A stretch of 55,666 nucleotides of DNA, taken from Caenispirillum bisanense (GTDB taxonomy: Bacteria > Pseudomonadota > Alphaproteobacteria > Rhodospirillales > Rhodospirillaceae). The stretch covers positions 1 to 55,666 of the forward strand of contig CAMDRB010000002.1 in NCBI GenBank assembly GCA_945906455.1, in the 5' to 3' direction. A model generated the notes under the pieces. That model worked only from the letters and a program-made list of their open reading frames with translations, was not told where the DNA came from and ran no database searches. This document shows positions 28,658 to 38,825 of the stretch, one piece after another (the stretch's first letter is position 1; each line of letters begins with the position of its first letter). The translations under genes and the position numbers were made by a program.

Positions 28658-31021
28658 ATGAATAAGATTGTGGGCGGCAGGACGGAGTCTCAGAGAGCCG
28701 GGTCCAGGAAGGCGGCGGGCAAGAAGACCATTCGCCCCGCGGCCCGGTGGAATTTTGACCAGGAGGCCTTGGCCTTTCACGCCAACGGCCGCCCCGGCAA
28801 GATCGAGATCACGCCCACCAAACCGCTGATCACGCAGCACGATCTGTCGCTGGCTTATTCGCCAGGAGTCGCCGCCCCGTGCCTTGAGATCGCCCGCGAT
28901 CCCAGGACGGCCTACGACTACACCGCCAAGGGCAATCTGGTGGCGGTGATCTCCAACGGCACCGCCGTACTGGGCTTGGGCGACCTCGGCGCGCTGGCGT
29001 CGAAGCCGGTGATGGAAGGCAAGGCCGTGCTGTTCAAGCGCTTCGCCGATGTCGACGCCATCGACCTTGAAATCGATACCCGTGATATCGACGAGTTCAT
29101 CAATTCCGTGAAATTCCTAGGCCCCAGCTTTGGCGGCATCAACCTCGAAGACATCAAGGCGCCCGAGTGCTTTGTCATCGAAAGCCGCCTGCGTGAGATC
29201 ATGGACATCCCGGTGTTTCATGACGATCAGCACGGGACCGCCATCATCTGCGCAGCCGGGCTGATCAATGCCTGCGATCTTACCGGCCGCAAGCTGTCCG
29301 ACCTTAAACTGGTGCTGAACGGCGCCGGCGCTGCGGCCATCTCATGTCTGGAGCTGGCGAAGGCACTCGGCGTGCGATCCGAGAACGCCATTATGGTCGA
29401 TTCTAAGGGCGTGATTTATCAGGGGCGCACCGACGGCATGAATCAATGGAAGTCCGCCCATGCCGTGCCAACCAAAATGCGCACACTTGCTGAAGCGCTT
29501 GACGGCGCCGACGCTTTCATAGGCCTTTCGGTAAGAGGCGCGGTGACATCCGAAATGATCAGGCGGATGGCCAAGGACCCGATCATTTTCGCTATGGCCA
29601 ATCCCGACCCCGAAATCACGCCTGAAGAAGTAGCGGAAGTGCGTGACGACGTCATTATGGCCACAGGACGGTCGGACTACCCGAATCAAGTCAATAGCGT
29701 GCTGGGTTTTCCATTTATTTTCCGGGGCGCGCTGGACGTGCGCGCACGCACGATTAACGAAGAAATGAAGTTGGCGGCGGCCCGCGCGTTGGCAAATCTT
29801 GCGCGCGAAAATGTGCCCGATGAAGTGGCTGCGGCCTACGCCGGACGCCACCTCCGATACGGCCGCGAGTACATTATTCCCGTGCCCTTCGATCCACGCT
29901 TGATTTCAACCGTGCCGCCGGCCGTGGCCGAGGCGGCGATGAAATCCGGCGTCGCCCGCAAGCCAATCGCCGATATGGAAGCCTACCGCCGCCAGCTCGC
30001 CGCGCGACGGGACCCGACGGTTGCTACTTTGCAGTCCATCGCCACCGAGGTACAGCGATCGCCGCGCACCGTCGTGTTTGCCGAGGGCGAAGAAGAACGC
30101 TCAATCCGCGCGGCCATCGCCTACAGAAGTGTTGGCTACGGCAAGGCTGTGCTGGTGGCCCGCCGTCGCCGGATAGAGCAAAAACTGAGCGAGCTCGGCA
30201 TCAAGCCCGATGATTTAGAGGGCATCACGATTGCCAATGCCCGCGAATCCCAGGATCTCGCGGCCTATTGCGATCTCCTCTACAAGCGGCTGCAGCGTCA
30301 GGGCCATCTGAAACGCGATTGCGAGCGCCTGGTTGGCCAAGACCGCAATATTTTCGCGGCTTGTATGCTTGCTTCCGGCCATGTTGACACCATGGTGACG
30401 GGGCTGACGCGCAATTATCATTCGGCCCTGAAAGACGTCCGGCGCGTAATTGACAGTCAACCACGCGAAGTAATCTTCGGCCTGACCATGATAATCGTCC
30501 GCGGACGCACGCTGTTCATCGCCGACACCGCGGTTCACGAACGGCCCAGCGTGGAGGATGTCGCCCATATCGCCAGCGCCAGCGCGGGCGCCGTGCGGCG
30601 CCTGGGCCATGAGCCGAAAGTGGCGCTGCTGTCCTATTCCAATTTCGGCAATCCGCCGGGCGAGGTGGCCGACATCATGCGTGATGCCAAACGTCTTCTC
30701 GATGTGTCCGCACGCCAGGGCGCTATCACGTTTGAGTTCGACGGCGAGATGGATGTGGATGTAGCCCTGGCCATAGACCGCAGCCTGACCTATCCGTTCT
30801 GCACGCTTTCAGGCCCGGCCAATGTCTTGGTGATGCCGGGCTTACACACGGCCAATATCTCCACCCGTCTGATGCAGCGGTTCGGCGCGGCGACGTCCAT
30901 TGGCCCGATGTTGATCGGGCTTGCGAAGCCGGTGCAGATCGTCAACATGGATGCGACGGTTTCCGACCTCGTACAGATGGCGCTTATGGCAGCTCATGCC
31001 AGCACACCCACGTTGCTTTAG
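28658..31021 (+). CDS. maeB: NADP-dependent malic enzyme with phosphotransacetylase-like C-terminal domain
   Basis: The protein has about 787 residues. The malic N-terminal and NAD-binding domains (residues ~30-430) show [38 protein letters not shown] and [26 protein letters not shown]-like domain (~450-780) follows, thought to be regulatory in MaeB. It decarboxylates malate to pyruvate. GAGG precedes ATG 28658; GTG at 28649 would add three residues. The PhoR-like kinase gene follows after nine bases. Confidence 0.95.
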   Translation: MNKIVGGRTESQRAGSRKAAGKKTIRPAARWNFDQEALAFHANGRPGKIEITPTKPLITQHDLSLAYSPGVAAPCLEIARDPRTAYDYTAKGNLVAVISNGTAVLGLGDLGALASKPVMEGKAVLFKRFADVDAIDLEIDTRDIDEFINSVKFLGPSFGGINLEDIKAPECFVIESRLREIMDIPVFHDDQHGTAIICAAGLINACDLTGRKLSDLKLVLNGAGAAAISCLELAKALGVRSENAIMVDSKGVIYQGRTDGMNQWKSAHAVPTKMRTLAEALDGADAFIGLSVRGAVTSEMIRRMAKDPIIFAMANPDPEITPEEVAEVRDDVIMATGRSDYPNQVNSVLGFPFIFRGALDVRARTINEEMKLAAARALANLARENVPDEVAAAYAGRHLRYGREYIIPVPFDPRLISTVPPAVAEAAMKSGVARKPIADMEAYRRQLAARRDPTVATLQSIATEVQRSPRTVVFAEGEEERSIRAAIAYRSVGYGKAVLVARRRRIEQKLSELGIKPDDLEGITIANARESQDLAAYCDLLYKRLQRQGHLKRDCERLVGQDRNIFAACMLASGHVDTMVTGLTRNYHSALKDVRRVIDSQPREVIFGLTMIIVRGRTLFIADTAVHERPSVEDVAHIASASAGAVRRLGHEPKVALLSYSNFGNPPGEVADIMRDAKRLLDVSARQGAITFEFDGEMDVDVALAIDRSLTYPFCTLSGPANVLVMPGLHTANISTRLMQRFGAATSIGPMLIGLAKPVQIVNMDATVSDLVQMALMAAHASTPTLL

Positions 31022-31030
31022 ATCATATCC

Positions 31031-32440
31031 ATGAACCAATCCTCTCCCGCCGCCCTACGCCGGCTGACGGCTTGGGCCGTAGGGCCATGCCTTCCAGCCT
31101 GGGCGGTGCTTCTCGGCTTGGCGTTGGTCGGACGCTTAAGCTGGGTCGCGGCGCTCGCGTCCTGTTTGGTGGTATTTGTGCTGATGGCCGCGCTCGTGCT
31201 GACGCGGCTCGCCGACTTCGACCGCGTTATTCGCTACGCCGAGCAACTGCTGACCAATCCGGACGCGCCTGCTCCGGTCCTGCACACCTCGACCACGGCC
31301 CAGCGACTCCTGAGCGGCCTTACGGCTTTGCGCAAACTTTGGGCCGACCGCCGCGAGGAGGCCGACGCGCTGGCCAAATCGCGCCAGGACATCCTCGATA
31401 GTCTACCCGATCCATTCTTCCTTTTGGATCGTAAGCGCCGGGTGGTGAGTACCAATGCCGCCGCACGCGAGCTTTTCGATCTTGAGCCTCAGGCGGCTCG
31501 CTTGGCGGGCCGCGATCTGGCCGGCGTCATCCGCGATCCCAAGGTTCTGGAGGCTGCCGACACGGCCCTGGCCCTGAACCGCAAGACTGAAGCTCAGTTC
31601 ACGCTTCCGGGGCCCGTCGAGCATAGCTTCGGTGCCCTGATCGTGCCCTTGAGCGCAACGGCGCGCGACGGCACGGCGCTGATCGTCGCCCTGCATGATC
31701 AGACCGAGCGACTGAAGATGGACCGCATGCGCGCCGATTTCGTCGCCAACGCCAGCCATGAATTGCGCACCCCGCTCACAAGTATATTGGGCTTTATCGA
31801 TACCCTGCGCAGCGCCGCCAAGGACGACCCCAAGGCGCGCGAGGAATTCCTCGAGATCATGTTGAAGCAAGCCAATCGCATGACCCGCCTGATCGACGAT
31901 CTGTTGTCACTATCGCGCATCGAGCTGCGCGAACATACCAGGCCCACGGACACCGTTGACCTTGGCGGCGTGCTGCAGGCCACGGTCGAATTGCTCGACC
32001 GCCCAATCAAGGAGCAGCGCACAACCCTCGCCATCATCGTCGCACCCGGCCTGCCGCCGGCTCAGGGTGATGCCGGTGAACTGGGTCAGGTGTTTCTCAA
32101 TCTGGTCAGCAACGCGGTGAAATATGGCGGCGACCAGGGCCGCGTGGAGCTCGCCGCCGACATCTCGGAGTCGCGCCCGCCGGCCATGCCCGGTAAGGGG
32201 CCATGCCTCAAAATCTCCGTCCGGGATTTCGGCGAAGGCATTGCGCGCGAACACATCCCGCGCCTGACCGAGCGTTTTTACCGGGTCGATACCGCGCGCT
32301 CGCGGCTGCTGGGAGGAACCGGCCTAGGCCTTGCGATCGTCAAGCACATCACCAACCGCCACCGCGGCGCATTGGTGATCGAGAGCGAGGTCGGCAAAGG
32401 CGCGACGTTTACGGTGTTCTTGCCGATTGCCGCCGCATAA
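31031..32440 (+). CDS. PhoR-like sensor histidine kinase
   Basis: The 469-residue kinase has two N-terminal membrane helices (~residues 15-60) and a PAS domain (ILDSLPDPFFLLDRKRRVVSTNAAA, ~115-225). A HisKA domain carries the phospho-accepting His at 243 in NASHELRTPLTS, and HATPase_c has NAVKYGG and GTGLGLAIVKHITNRHRG. The layout is that of PhoR. No response regulator, pst or phoU gene lies nearby, so its partner is elsewhere. Its last 32 bases overlap the 3' end of the convergent AmpG-like gene. Confidence 0.88.
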   Translation: MNQSSPAALRRLTAWAVGPCLPAWAVLLGLALVGRLSWVAALASCLVVFVLMAALVLTRLADFDRVIRYAEQLLTNPDAPAPVLHTSTTAQRLLSGLTALRKLWADRREEADALAKSRQDILDSLPDPFFLLDRKRRVVSTNAAARELFDLEPQAARLAGRDLAGVIRDPKVLEAADTALALNRKTEAQFTLPGPVEHSFGALIVPLSATARDGTALIVALHDQTERLKMDRMRADFVANASHELRTPLTSILGFIDTLRSAAKDDPKAREEFLEIMLKQANRMTRLIDDLLSLSRIELREHTRPTDTVDLGGVLQATVELLDRPIKEQRTTLAIIVAPGLPPAQGDAGELGQVFLNLVSNAVKYGGDQGRVELAADISESRPPAMPGKGPCLKISVRDFGEGIAREHIPRLTERFYRVDTARSRLLGGTGLGLAIVKHITNRHRGALVIESEVGKGATFTVFLPIAAA

Positions 32441-34085
32441 CGATGTAGGTCAGCAGCACCCCGCTGAGCCCGATCACAAAGGTATAGACAAAAAACACCA
32501 AATAACCGGCACCAAGCGCCGCCGGGGCCACGCCGAGCTTGGTAGCGCTCTGGATCAACGTGGCCGCGGGCACGCCATCAAAAAACTTCACCGCCGGCGC
32601 GAATATGCCACCGGTTTCTATGGAACGCGCCGCACCCTCGATGATCCGTCCCGATTGAGACCCGACCAGTTTTCCGGGAATGGCATAAAGCGACGAAAAC
32701 AACGCGTATTGCGTAGCCGTGAAGCCCTCGGCGGTGAGGCTCGACATATAGGCGATCAGACAGGTGCCCGAGAAGCCTTCGGAAACATTGTCGACACTGA
32801 TCGCGATCGTCAGCGCGGCGAGATCGGGGCCTTGGGTCGCAAGCCAGGCAAAGACCAGATTGCTGACGGGACCGGCGAACGCACCCACCAGCAGCGGCCG
32901 CATGAGACCCCAGCGGGCGATGGCGTAACCGGCGGCGAACACGCCGATCATGGCCATGACCGTGCCGTAACCTTTGCGCACTGCGGCGATTTCCGTGAAC
33001 GAAAATCCGAGGTCGATATAGAACGGGTTCATGATGTTGAGGGTAAAGTCGGCGAGTCGGTAGAGACAGATCGCCGCCAGAATCAGGCCGGCGCTCCCGC
33101 GATAGCGACCAAAGAAATCCGCCAGGGGCTCGCCGAAGGCATGGAAGAGGAAAATCCCGGGTCGGGTGCGCTTGCCGGGTAGCGGCCATGCTGCAAGTCC
33201 GATCAGCAAAATGCCAGCCAGGACGCCCAGCAACTGGAACCACACGCCGGTCCCGGGAGCAATCCAGGTCGCCTTTACGGCGGTGCCGATACCTTGAGGA
33301 AGAATCAGCGCCAGAATATCGGCGCGGCCCGAGAGGCCTGAGCCGAGAAACAGAGCCCCGAGCGCCAATACGGAAAGGCGCGCAAGCCATTCGGCGCGCT
33401 CCGCCGAGGGCCGGGCCCGCAGACCGCCATCGGGAATTGGCCGTATGACATGAGCGCGTTCGCGCGGCGCCAGCAGCACCGCCAGTACGCCAATGATCAT
33501 CATAGCCGCCATGACGCCGTAGGAAATCGACCAACTGTAGGCTTGAGCCAAAATCAGCGGCACGGCGCCGGCGACGATGCGAGCAATCCGGTAGCCCCAG
33601 GTATAAGCCGCCACCATGGCGCCCTGCTCGCTTTCGCCGGTGGCCTCGATACGCCAGGCGTCGATGACAATGTCCTGCGTGGCGGATGAAAATCCGGTCA
33701 GTACTGCGAACACCCCGACCAACCCCAGGTTCGACGCCGGGTCGGAGAGCGCAATCAGGACGAGGCCGGTGGTGACCGCCGCCTGGGCCACCAGCATCCA
33801 TGCACGCCGATGTCCCACCAACGCAGTCAATACCGGGACCGTCGTGCGGTCTATCAAGGGGGCCCAAAGGAACTTGAAGGCATAAGACATCGTCGCCAGG
33901 CTGAAAAAGCCGATGACTTCCAGCGAGAGGCCGGATTCGCGCATCCATGCCGAAAGCGTGTCAAAAATGAGAAGGAACGGCAGCCCGGCTGAAAATCCGA
34001 GGGCCAGCATGACCAGGGTGCGGCGCTCGAGATAGACACCGAGGGCTTTTAACCAGGCGGGTTGTGCGAAAGCGACGTCAGCCAT
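32409..34085 (-). CDS. AmpG-family muropeptide permease (MFS)
   Basis: The 558-residue protein has about fourteen helices. It begins LMALGFSAGLPF-type sequence (VMLALGFSAGLPFLLIFDTLSAW) with SYAFKFLWAPLIDRT, typical of AmpG, which imports anhydro-muropeptides for peptidoglycan recycling. It lies 59 bases after typA on the same strand. The C-terminal coding end overlaps the kinase gene. A substrate other than muropeptide cannot be excluded. Confidence 0.82.
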   Translation of the reverse strand: MADVAFAQPAWLKALGVYLERRTLVMLALGFSAGLPFLLIFDTLSAWMRESGLSLEVIGFFSLATMSYAFKFLWAPLIDRTTVPVLTALVGHRRAWMLVAQAAVTTGLVLIALSDPASNLGLVGVFAVLTGFSSATQDIVIDAWRIEATGESEQGAMVAAYTWGYRIARIVAGAVPLILAQAYSWSISYGVMAAMMIIGVLAVLLAPRERAHVIRPIPDGGLRARPSAERAEWLARLSVLALGALFLGSGLSGRADILALILPQGIGTAVKATWIAPGTGVWFQLLGVLAGILLIGLAAWPLPGKRTRPGIFLFHAFGEPLADFFGRYRGSAGLILAAICLYRLADFTLNIMNPFYIDLGFSFTEIAAVRKGYGTVMAMIGVFAAGYAIARWGLMRPLLVGAFAGPVSNLVFAWLATQGPDLAALTIAISVDNVSEGFSGTCLIAYMSSLTAEGFTATQYALFSSLYAIPGKLVGSQSGRIIEGAARSIETGGIFAPAVKFFDGVPAATLIQSATKLGVAPAALGAGYLVFFVYTFVIGLSGVLLTYIVMRRQSARTP

Positions 34086-34144
34086 GGCGGCCGTTGTCGC
34101 ATACTCCAGGTATGAAGTGAATCCCGGGTGGCGAAAGAACCGGC

Positions 34145-35968
34145 TTAGCCGGTCGCCGCGACCTTGGACATACGCTTGCGCTCGTTGGCATCGAGATGGC
34201 GCTTGCGCAAGCGGATGGCCTTGGGCGTGACCTCGACCAGCTCGTCATCCTGAATATAGGCGATGGCCTGCTCCAGGGTCATGACCCGCGGCGGTGGCAG
34301 GTCCTGTTTGTCGTCCTTCATGACCGTACGGAAGTTGGTCAACGCCTTGGACTTCAAGGGGTTCACTTCGAGATCGTTGTCGCGGGTGTGCTCGCCGACG
34401 ATCATGCCCATGTAGACCTTGGTGCCTTGGGTGACGAACTGCGGCCCGCGGTCGATCAGATGGAACAGGCCGTAGGTGTTGGCTTCGCCGGTATCGGTGG
34501 AGATCAGCACGCCCTGGCGGCGAGCGGCGATCGGGCCCTTGTAGGGGCCATAGGCATGAAACAGGCGGTTCATGACGCCGGTGCCGCGCGTGTCGGTCAG
34601 AAACTCGCCGTGGTAGCCGATCAGGCCCCGCGACGGCGCGAGGAAGACGATCCGGACCTTGCCGCCGCCTGCGGGCTTTAGTTCCTGCAGCTCGGCCTTA
34701 CGCATGGACATTTTATCAACGACCGTGCCGGAATGCTGCTCGTCGACGTCGATGACGACTTCCTCGATTGGCTCAAGGCGGCGGCCCTGTTCGTCGGTTT
34801 GGTACAACACCCGCGGGCGCGAAATCGAGAGCTCAAAACCCTCGCGGCGCATCTGTTCAATCAGCACGCCCAGCTGCAATTCACCGCGGCCGGCGACTTC
34901 GTAGGCATCTTTCTGGTCGGACTCGGAAATCTTGATCGCGACATTGCCTTGGGCTTCGCGCATCAGCCTGGCGCCGATCACGCGCGTCGTCAGCTTGTCG
35001 CCTTCCAAGCCGGCGAAGGGTGAATCGTTCACCGAGAACGTCATGGCCAGCGTCGGCGGATCGATCGGGCGGGCCTTCAGAGGGATCGTGACCTCGGGCG
35101 CGCAGAAGGTATCGGCGACGTTGGCTTCGGTCAGGCCGGCAATGGCGATGATGTCGCCGGCTTCGGCACTGTCCACCGGCACCCGCTCGAGGCCCTTAAA
35201 GGTCAAAAGTTTGGTGGCGCGGCCCTGTTCCAGCACCTTGCCTTCGCGATTTAGAATCTTGATCGGCATGTACATCCTGGCCACGCCGGTTTCAATGCGG
35301 CCGGTGAGAACGCGACCCAAGAACGAGTCGTATTCCAGTGTCGTCGCCAGCATCGAGAACGGCGCCGCGATGTCCCGTTTCGGCGCCGGAACGTGTTTGA
35401 CGATGAGTTCAAACAGCGGCGTCAAGTCCTTGCGTTCGTCATTCTCCAGGTCGCGCACCGCCCAGCCTTCGCGTCCGACCGCGAACAGCGTCGGGAAGTC
35501 GAGCTGCGCGTCACTGGCCTCAAGGGCTGCGAACAAATCGAAGACTTCGTTGTGCACGTCGTGGGGCCGGGCGTCCGAGCGGTCGACCTTGTTGACGACG
35601 ACGATCGGGCGCAGACCCAAACGTAAGGCCTTGGACAACACGAATTTGGTTTGCGGCAGCGGGCCTTCCGAGGAATCCACCAAGAGGACCACGCCATCGA
35701 CCATGGAAAGGATGCGCTCGACTTCACCGCCAAAGTCGGCGTGGCCGGGGGTGTCGACGATGTTGATTTTTACGCCGTTCCACTCGACGGCCGTACACTT
35801 GGCCAGGATGGTGATCCCACGCTCGCGCTCCAGATCGTTGGAATCCATCGCGCATTCTTCCATGCGCGCGTTGGCGCGGACCGCACCCGACTGTTTCAGG
35901 AAGGCGTCAACCAGCGTGGTCTTGCCGTGGTCAACGTGGGCAATAATGGCAATGTTACGCAATTCCAT
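34145..35968 (-). CDS. typA: Ribosome-binding GTPase TypA/BipA
   Basis: The 607-residue translation-factor GTPase has G1 [18 protein letters not shown]3 [14 protein letters not shown] and G4 NKVDR. Domains II, III and V and the TypA-specific C-terminal domain end [16 protein letters not shown]. It associates with the 50S subunit and supports growth in cold or stress. ATG 35968 was chosen; TTG 35983 would add five residues. The leader is unusual: a strong terminator hairpin lies between the predicted promoter and the start. Confidence 0.95.
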   Translation of the reverse strand: MELRNIAIIAHVDHGKTTLVDAFLKQSGAVRANARMEECAMDSNDLERERGITILAKCTAVEWNGVKINIVDTPGHADFGGEVERILSMVDGVVLLVDSSEGPLPQTKFVLSKALRLGLRPIVVVNKVDRSDARPHDVHNEVFDLFAALEASDAQLDFPTLFAVGREGWAVRDLENDERKDLTPLFELIVKHVPAPKRDIAAPFSMLATTLEYDSFLGRVLTGRIETGVARMYMPIKILNREGKVLEQGRATKLLTFKGLERVPVDSAEAGDIIAIAGLTEANVADTFCAPEVTIPLKARPIDPPTLAMTFSVNDSPFAGLEGDKLTTRVIGARLMREAQGNVAIKISESDQKDAYEVAGRGELQLGVLIEQMRREGFELSISRPRVLYQTDEQGRRLEPIEEVVIDVDEQHSGTVVDKMSMRKAELQELKPAGGGKVRIVFLAPSRGLIGYHGEFLTDTRGTGVMNRLFHAYGPYKGPIAARRQGVLISTDTGEANTYGLFHLIDRGPQFVTQGTKVYMGMIVGEHTRDNDLEVNPLKSKALTNFRTVMKDDKQDLPPPRVMTLEQAIAYIQDDELVEVTPKAIRLRKRHLDANERKRMSKVAATG

Positions 35969-36032
35969 AGACTTACCGTTCAAACCGAGCTCATTGAGCC
36001 GGGCTCAACCTTCCAAGGTAACGTTTTAGGGC

Positions 36033-36067
36033 CGATAAATAAAAGCCGGGCGCAACTAGCGCCCGGC
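36033..36067 (-). terminator. Intrinsic terminator hairpin between the PfkB-kinase gene and typA
   Basis: An 8-bp perfect stem, GCCGGGCG (36045-36052) with CGCCCGGC (36060-36067), has a 7-base loop. On the minus strand it is followed by TTTTATTTAT. It can end the upstream kinase transcript, but it also lies just downstream of the predicted typA promoter. Confidence 0.8.
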
Positions 36068-36084
36068 CCCTTCGCTGCGGGCTC

Positions 36085-36112
36085 TATATACTGAAAAACG
36101 GGTCCGGTTCAA
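36085..36112 (-). promoter_or_regulatory. Predicted typA promoter
   Basis: On the minus strand, TTGAAC (36107-36112) and TATATA (36085-36090) are separated by 16 bases. The start would be near 36078, about 110 bases before the typA ATG and about ten bases before the terminator hairpin. Confidence 0.5.
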
Positions 36113-36188
36113 GGTGCAGCGCGGTGAAACCGGCAATAAGCGATAAATACACCCGCTTTCCGCCTTTTCCGCTGAAATTTCTTCGGCT

Positions 36189-37184
36189 CTATAGCCCGTG
36201 TTTCACCAGCAGTTCGCGCAACGACGTTTCCGGTCGCGCCCCCATATGACTGATGACCTCGGCCGCCGCCATGGCGCCGATGCGCGCGCAGTGGGCAAGA
36301 TCACGCCCGTGGGTATAACCGTAGAGGAAACCGGCGGCGAACAGATCACCGGCGCCGGTGGTGTCCACCACCTTGGCCACGGGCGCGGCATCCACGGCGA
36401 TCGTGGTCTGGCCGTCGAACACGATCGCGCCTTTGGCGCTGCGGGTCATTGAGGCTAGTACCCTTGATTCGCGCAAGCGGGCGATGGCGCCCTCGAGGTC
36501 GGACGCCTGATAGAGGCTGAAGATCTCGTCCTCGTTGCCGAACAGGATATCGATGTCGTCCTTGATCAGGGCCAGCAGTTCGTCGCGGTGGCGATCGACC
36601 ACAAAAGGGTCCGAGAGCGACAGCGCCACCTGACGTTTCGCGCCTTTCGCGGCCTGGCACGCCTTGCGGATGGCCTGTTTGGCGCCGGACGTATCCCATT
36701 GATAGCCCTCAATGTAGGTGACCTGGGCAGCAGCGATTCGTTCGGCATCGATGTCGGCGGTGTTCAGTTCCATGGCAGCGCCGAGGTGGGTGTTCATGGT
36801 GCGCTGGCCATCGGGCGTGACCAGGATCAAACAGGTCGCGGTCGGCTTCTGTATCAGGCGCGGATCACCGCCGTCATATTCGACGCCGGTGGCCTTGATG
36901 TCATGGGCAAAGATTTCACCCAATTTATCGGCCCCGACCTTGCCGATGAAACAGGCCTTGCCGCCTAAAGATGCGATTCCGGCCATGGTATTGGCGGCCG
37001 AACCGCCCGAGATTTCCACGGCCTGGCCCATGCGATCGTAGATCGCTTTGGCCTGGGCGGCCGTTGTCAACGCCATGGTGCCCTTGACCATGCCGTTGTC
37101 GGCGAGAAAGCCTTCGTCGGTGCGCGCGAGGATGTCGACAATGGCTGAGCCGATTCCGACCACGTCAAACCGCGCTTCAGCCAT
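36189..37184 (-). CDS. PfkB-family sugar kinase, adenosine kinase-like
   Basis: The 331-residue ribokinase-fold kinase has the N-terminal FDVVGIGSAIVDILAR and SGGSAANTMAGIASLGG. The C-terminal signature DTTGAGDLFAAGFLYG places the catalytic Asp at residue 280. Sequence of this style in Alphaproteobacteria is usually annotated adenosine kinase; a different nucleoside or sugar substrate is possible. AAGGAT eight bases before ATG is a good ribosome site. Confidence 0.88.
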   Translation of the reverse strand: MAEARFDVVGIGSAIVDILARTDEGFLADNGMVKGTMALTTAAQAKAIYDRMGQAVEISGGSAANTMAGIASLGGKACFIGKVGADKLGEIFAHDIKATGVEYDGGDPRLIQKPTATCLILVTPDGQRTMNTHLGAAMELNTADIDAERIAAAQVTYIEGYQWDTSGAKQAIRKACQAAKGAKRQVALSLSDPFVVDRHRDELLALIKDDIDILFGNEDEIFSLYQASDLEGAIARLRESRVLASMTRSAKGAIVFDGQTTIAVDAAPVAKVVDTTGAGDLFAAGFLYGYTHGRDLAHCARIGAMAAAEVISHMGARPETSLRELLVKHGL

Positions 37185-37579
37185 GAGCCTATCCTTATAT
37201 TTTTGCTTAATATTTCAGCGCGGCGAGTATAGCCGCTGATTCCCGGCCCACAAGCCGCCGCAGGCCGTGGGCAGGCTGCTAATCTAGTTCAATTATTAAC
37301 GCGCGGGTTCTAGGATGGGCGTTCAAATCCGAGTCCAGCCCGAGGCCCGGCTTCGTCGGGCGGTGCCGGTAGATGGGAGCGAGACCCAAGTTGGAAGCTG
37401 AGAACCCCCTAGACGCCAAGGTATCCGTAAGTGCCGACGAGAGCGCCGCGTCGCCGCGCATCGAATTGTCGCAAGGTGCTCACCACGCGCGGGTGCGGCC
37501 GCCATTGCGGCCGTTCAGCGTCAAACCATTATCCAAGACCAATTCGTTTTTTAGAAATTCACAGGCCGAGGGAAAATCA
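37185..37579. other. Intergenic region between the PfkB-kinase and bactofilin genes
   Basis: These 395 bases separate divergent genes. The left part holds the kinase promoter (37226-37253). An open frame joined to bactofilin runs from 37373, but its composition differs from the bactofilin core and it lacks a ribosome site. I see no RNA gene; a GTTCAAATCC string at 37320 is not part of a tRNA. Confidence 0.5.
37226..37253 (-). promoter_or_regulatory. Predicted promoter of the PfkB-family kinase gene
   Basis: On the minus strand, TTGTGG (37248-37253) and TATACT (37226-37231) are separated by 16 bases, about 42 bases before the ATG. Confidence 0.5.
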
Positions 37580-38008
37580 ATGTCGGACAGATTCAGTACG
37601 GACCGCATGGCCGCCTTCGCACCCGCGATTCCCAAGCGCGTCGCCGATATTCCGAACCTCACCGCCGTGCGCGGCGCGGATGTCGACGCCGACGGCAAAC
37701 GCCTGGTCATCGGCAAACAGATCCGCATGAGCGGCGAGATCTCGGGCTGCGAGAAGTTGATCATCGAAGGCACGGTAGAAGCGGCCCTGAGCGGGGTTAA
37801 GTCGATCGACGTCACCGCCAACGGCACCTTCAAAGGAACAGCCGAAGTGGATAGCGCCGTCATTGCCGGCACCTGCGAAGGCACACTGAAGGTCAACGGG
37901 CATCTCGAAGTCGCAGCGTCCGGCGTGGTCAAAGGTTCGGTGAGCTACAAGACCATAGCCGTGGCCAACGGCGGCAGGTTGCTGGGCACGATCGAGTCCA
38001 TTAGCTAG
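37580..38008 (+). CDS. Bactofilin (polymer-forming cytoskeletal protein)
   Basis: The 142-residue protein has the bactofilin beta-helix repeat pattern (LVIGKQIRMSGEISGCEKLIIEGTVEA, IDVTANGTFKGTAEV, LKVNGHLEVAASGVVKGSV). Bactofilins polymerise without nucleotide and organise envelope or stalk proteins. ATG 37580 has GAGGGA eight bases upstream; the open frame to 37373 would add 69 unlike residues. The M23 peptidase gene that often accompanies bactofilin is absent. The TAG stop overlaps a palindromic repeat. Confidence 0.88.
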   Translation: MSDRFSTDRMAAFAPAIPKRVADIPNLTAVRGADVDADGKRLVIGKQIRMSGEISGCEKLIIEGTVEAALSGVKSIDVTANGTFKGTAEVDSAVIAGTCEGTLKVNGHLEVAASGVVKGSVSYKTIAVANGGRLLGTIESIS

Positions 38009-38111
38009 AGCATCGCGCCGAAAAGTGGACTTCCGGTTTTCGGAGAACGCGATGCTCAGACAAATGGTTAGAGCGACTCGCACGATTCCGAATAATCGCT
38101 GTTCGCTCTAA
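38006..38111. repeat. Bipartite palindromic repeat, copy 3
   Basis: Hairpin one pairs GAGCATCGCG (38009-38018) with CGCGATGCTC (38048-38057) and has inner CCGAAAA/TTTTCGG arms. Hairpin two pairs TTAGAGCGA (38068-38076) with TCGCTCTAA (38103-38111). It has the same core as the copies at 7642 and 17251. It begins at the bactofilin stop and ends six bases before the convergent nth stop. Confidence 0.8.
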
Positions 38112-38117
38112 CCCCGC

Positions 38118-38819
38118 TTACCGCCGACCCTTCACGATTTTCTTTGCGGTTTTTTTCGCGCCTTTCCGGACGGCTCGGCTATTGGGCGCCGCGACCTTGG
38201 GCGTAAAGGCGCAGAGATCGCTGACAACACACCGCCAGCAGTCGGGTGAACGTGCCTTGCAGACGTAGCGTCCGTGCAAGATCAGCCAGTGGTGCGCGTG
38301 CTGCTTGAATTCGGCGGGCGTGGCCTTTTCAAGTCCGTCCTCGACCTCGCGCGGGTTTTTACCGGGCGCAAGTCCGGTACGATTTCCGACACGAAAAATA
38401 TGCGTATCGACAGCAATCGTATGCTGGCCGAAAGCAACGTTGAGCACGACGTTGGCGGTCTTGCGGCCGACGCCCGGAAGTTGTTCGAGCGCCTCGCGAC
38501 TGGCTGGAACTTGGCTCGCGTGTTCCTCCACCAAAATCTTCGACAGTGCCATCACGTTCTTGGCCTTGGTGTTAAACAGGCCGATGGTCTTGATGTAGTT
38601 TTTGAGGCCGGCCTCGCCCAGCGCCAGCATTTTCGCGGGCGTATCGACACCTGCGAATAACGGCCCGGTCGCTCGGTTGACGCCGACATCGGTGGCCTGG
38701 GCCGAAAGGGCGACCGCCACCAACAGCGTATAGGGGTTAGTGTATTTGAGTTCGGTCGTGGGTGAGGGTTCGAGGTCGCAGAGGCGACGATAGAATTCCG
38801 CGACCTTGTCGGGCTTCAT
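38118..38819 (-). CDS. nth: Endonuclease III (DNA glycosylase / AP lyase)
   Basis: The 233-residue enzyme has the helix-hairpin-helix LPGVGRKTANVVL with catalytic Lys120 and the essential Asp138 in VDTHIFRVGNR. The [4Fe-4S] ligands are Cys187, 194, 197 and 203 (C-x6-C-x2-C-x5-C). Numbering coincides with E. coli Nth, with an extra Lys/Arg-rich tail. It removes oxidised pyrimidines. It starts six bases after dapB, in one operon. Confidence 0.97.
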   Translation of the reverse strand: MKPDKVAEFYRRLCDLEPSPTTELKYTNPYTLLVAVALSAQATDVGVNRATGPLFAGVDTPAKMLALGEAGLKNYIKTIGLFNTKAKNVMALSKILVEEHASQVPASREALEQLPGVGRKTANVVLNVAFGQHTIAVDTHIFRVGNRTGLAPGKNPREVEDGLEKATPAEFKQHAHHWLILHGRYVCKARSPDCWRCVVSDLCAFTPKVAAPNSRAVRKGAKKTAKKIVKGRR

Positions 38820-38825
38820 GGCGGA

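Noticed and set aside
34932-36029. A long plus-strand open frame (365 codons) opposite typA
   Set aside because: It is antisense to a well-conserved gene, rich in Ser, Arg and Pro, and has no recognisable domain; typical GC-rich shadow.
37310-37345. GTTCAAATCC string resembling a tRNA T-loop
   Set aside because: No acceptor, D or anticodon stem can be drawn around it.
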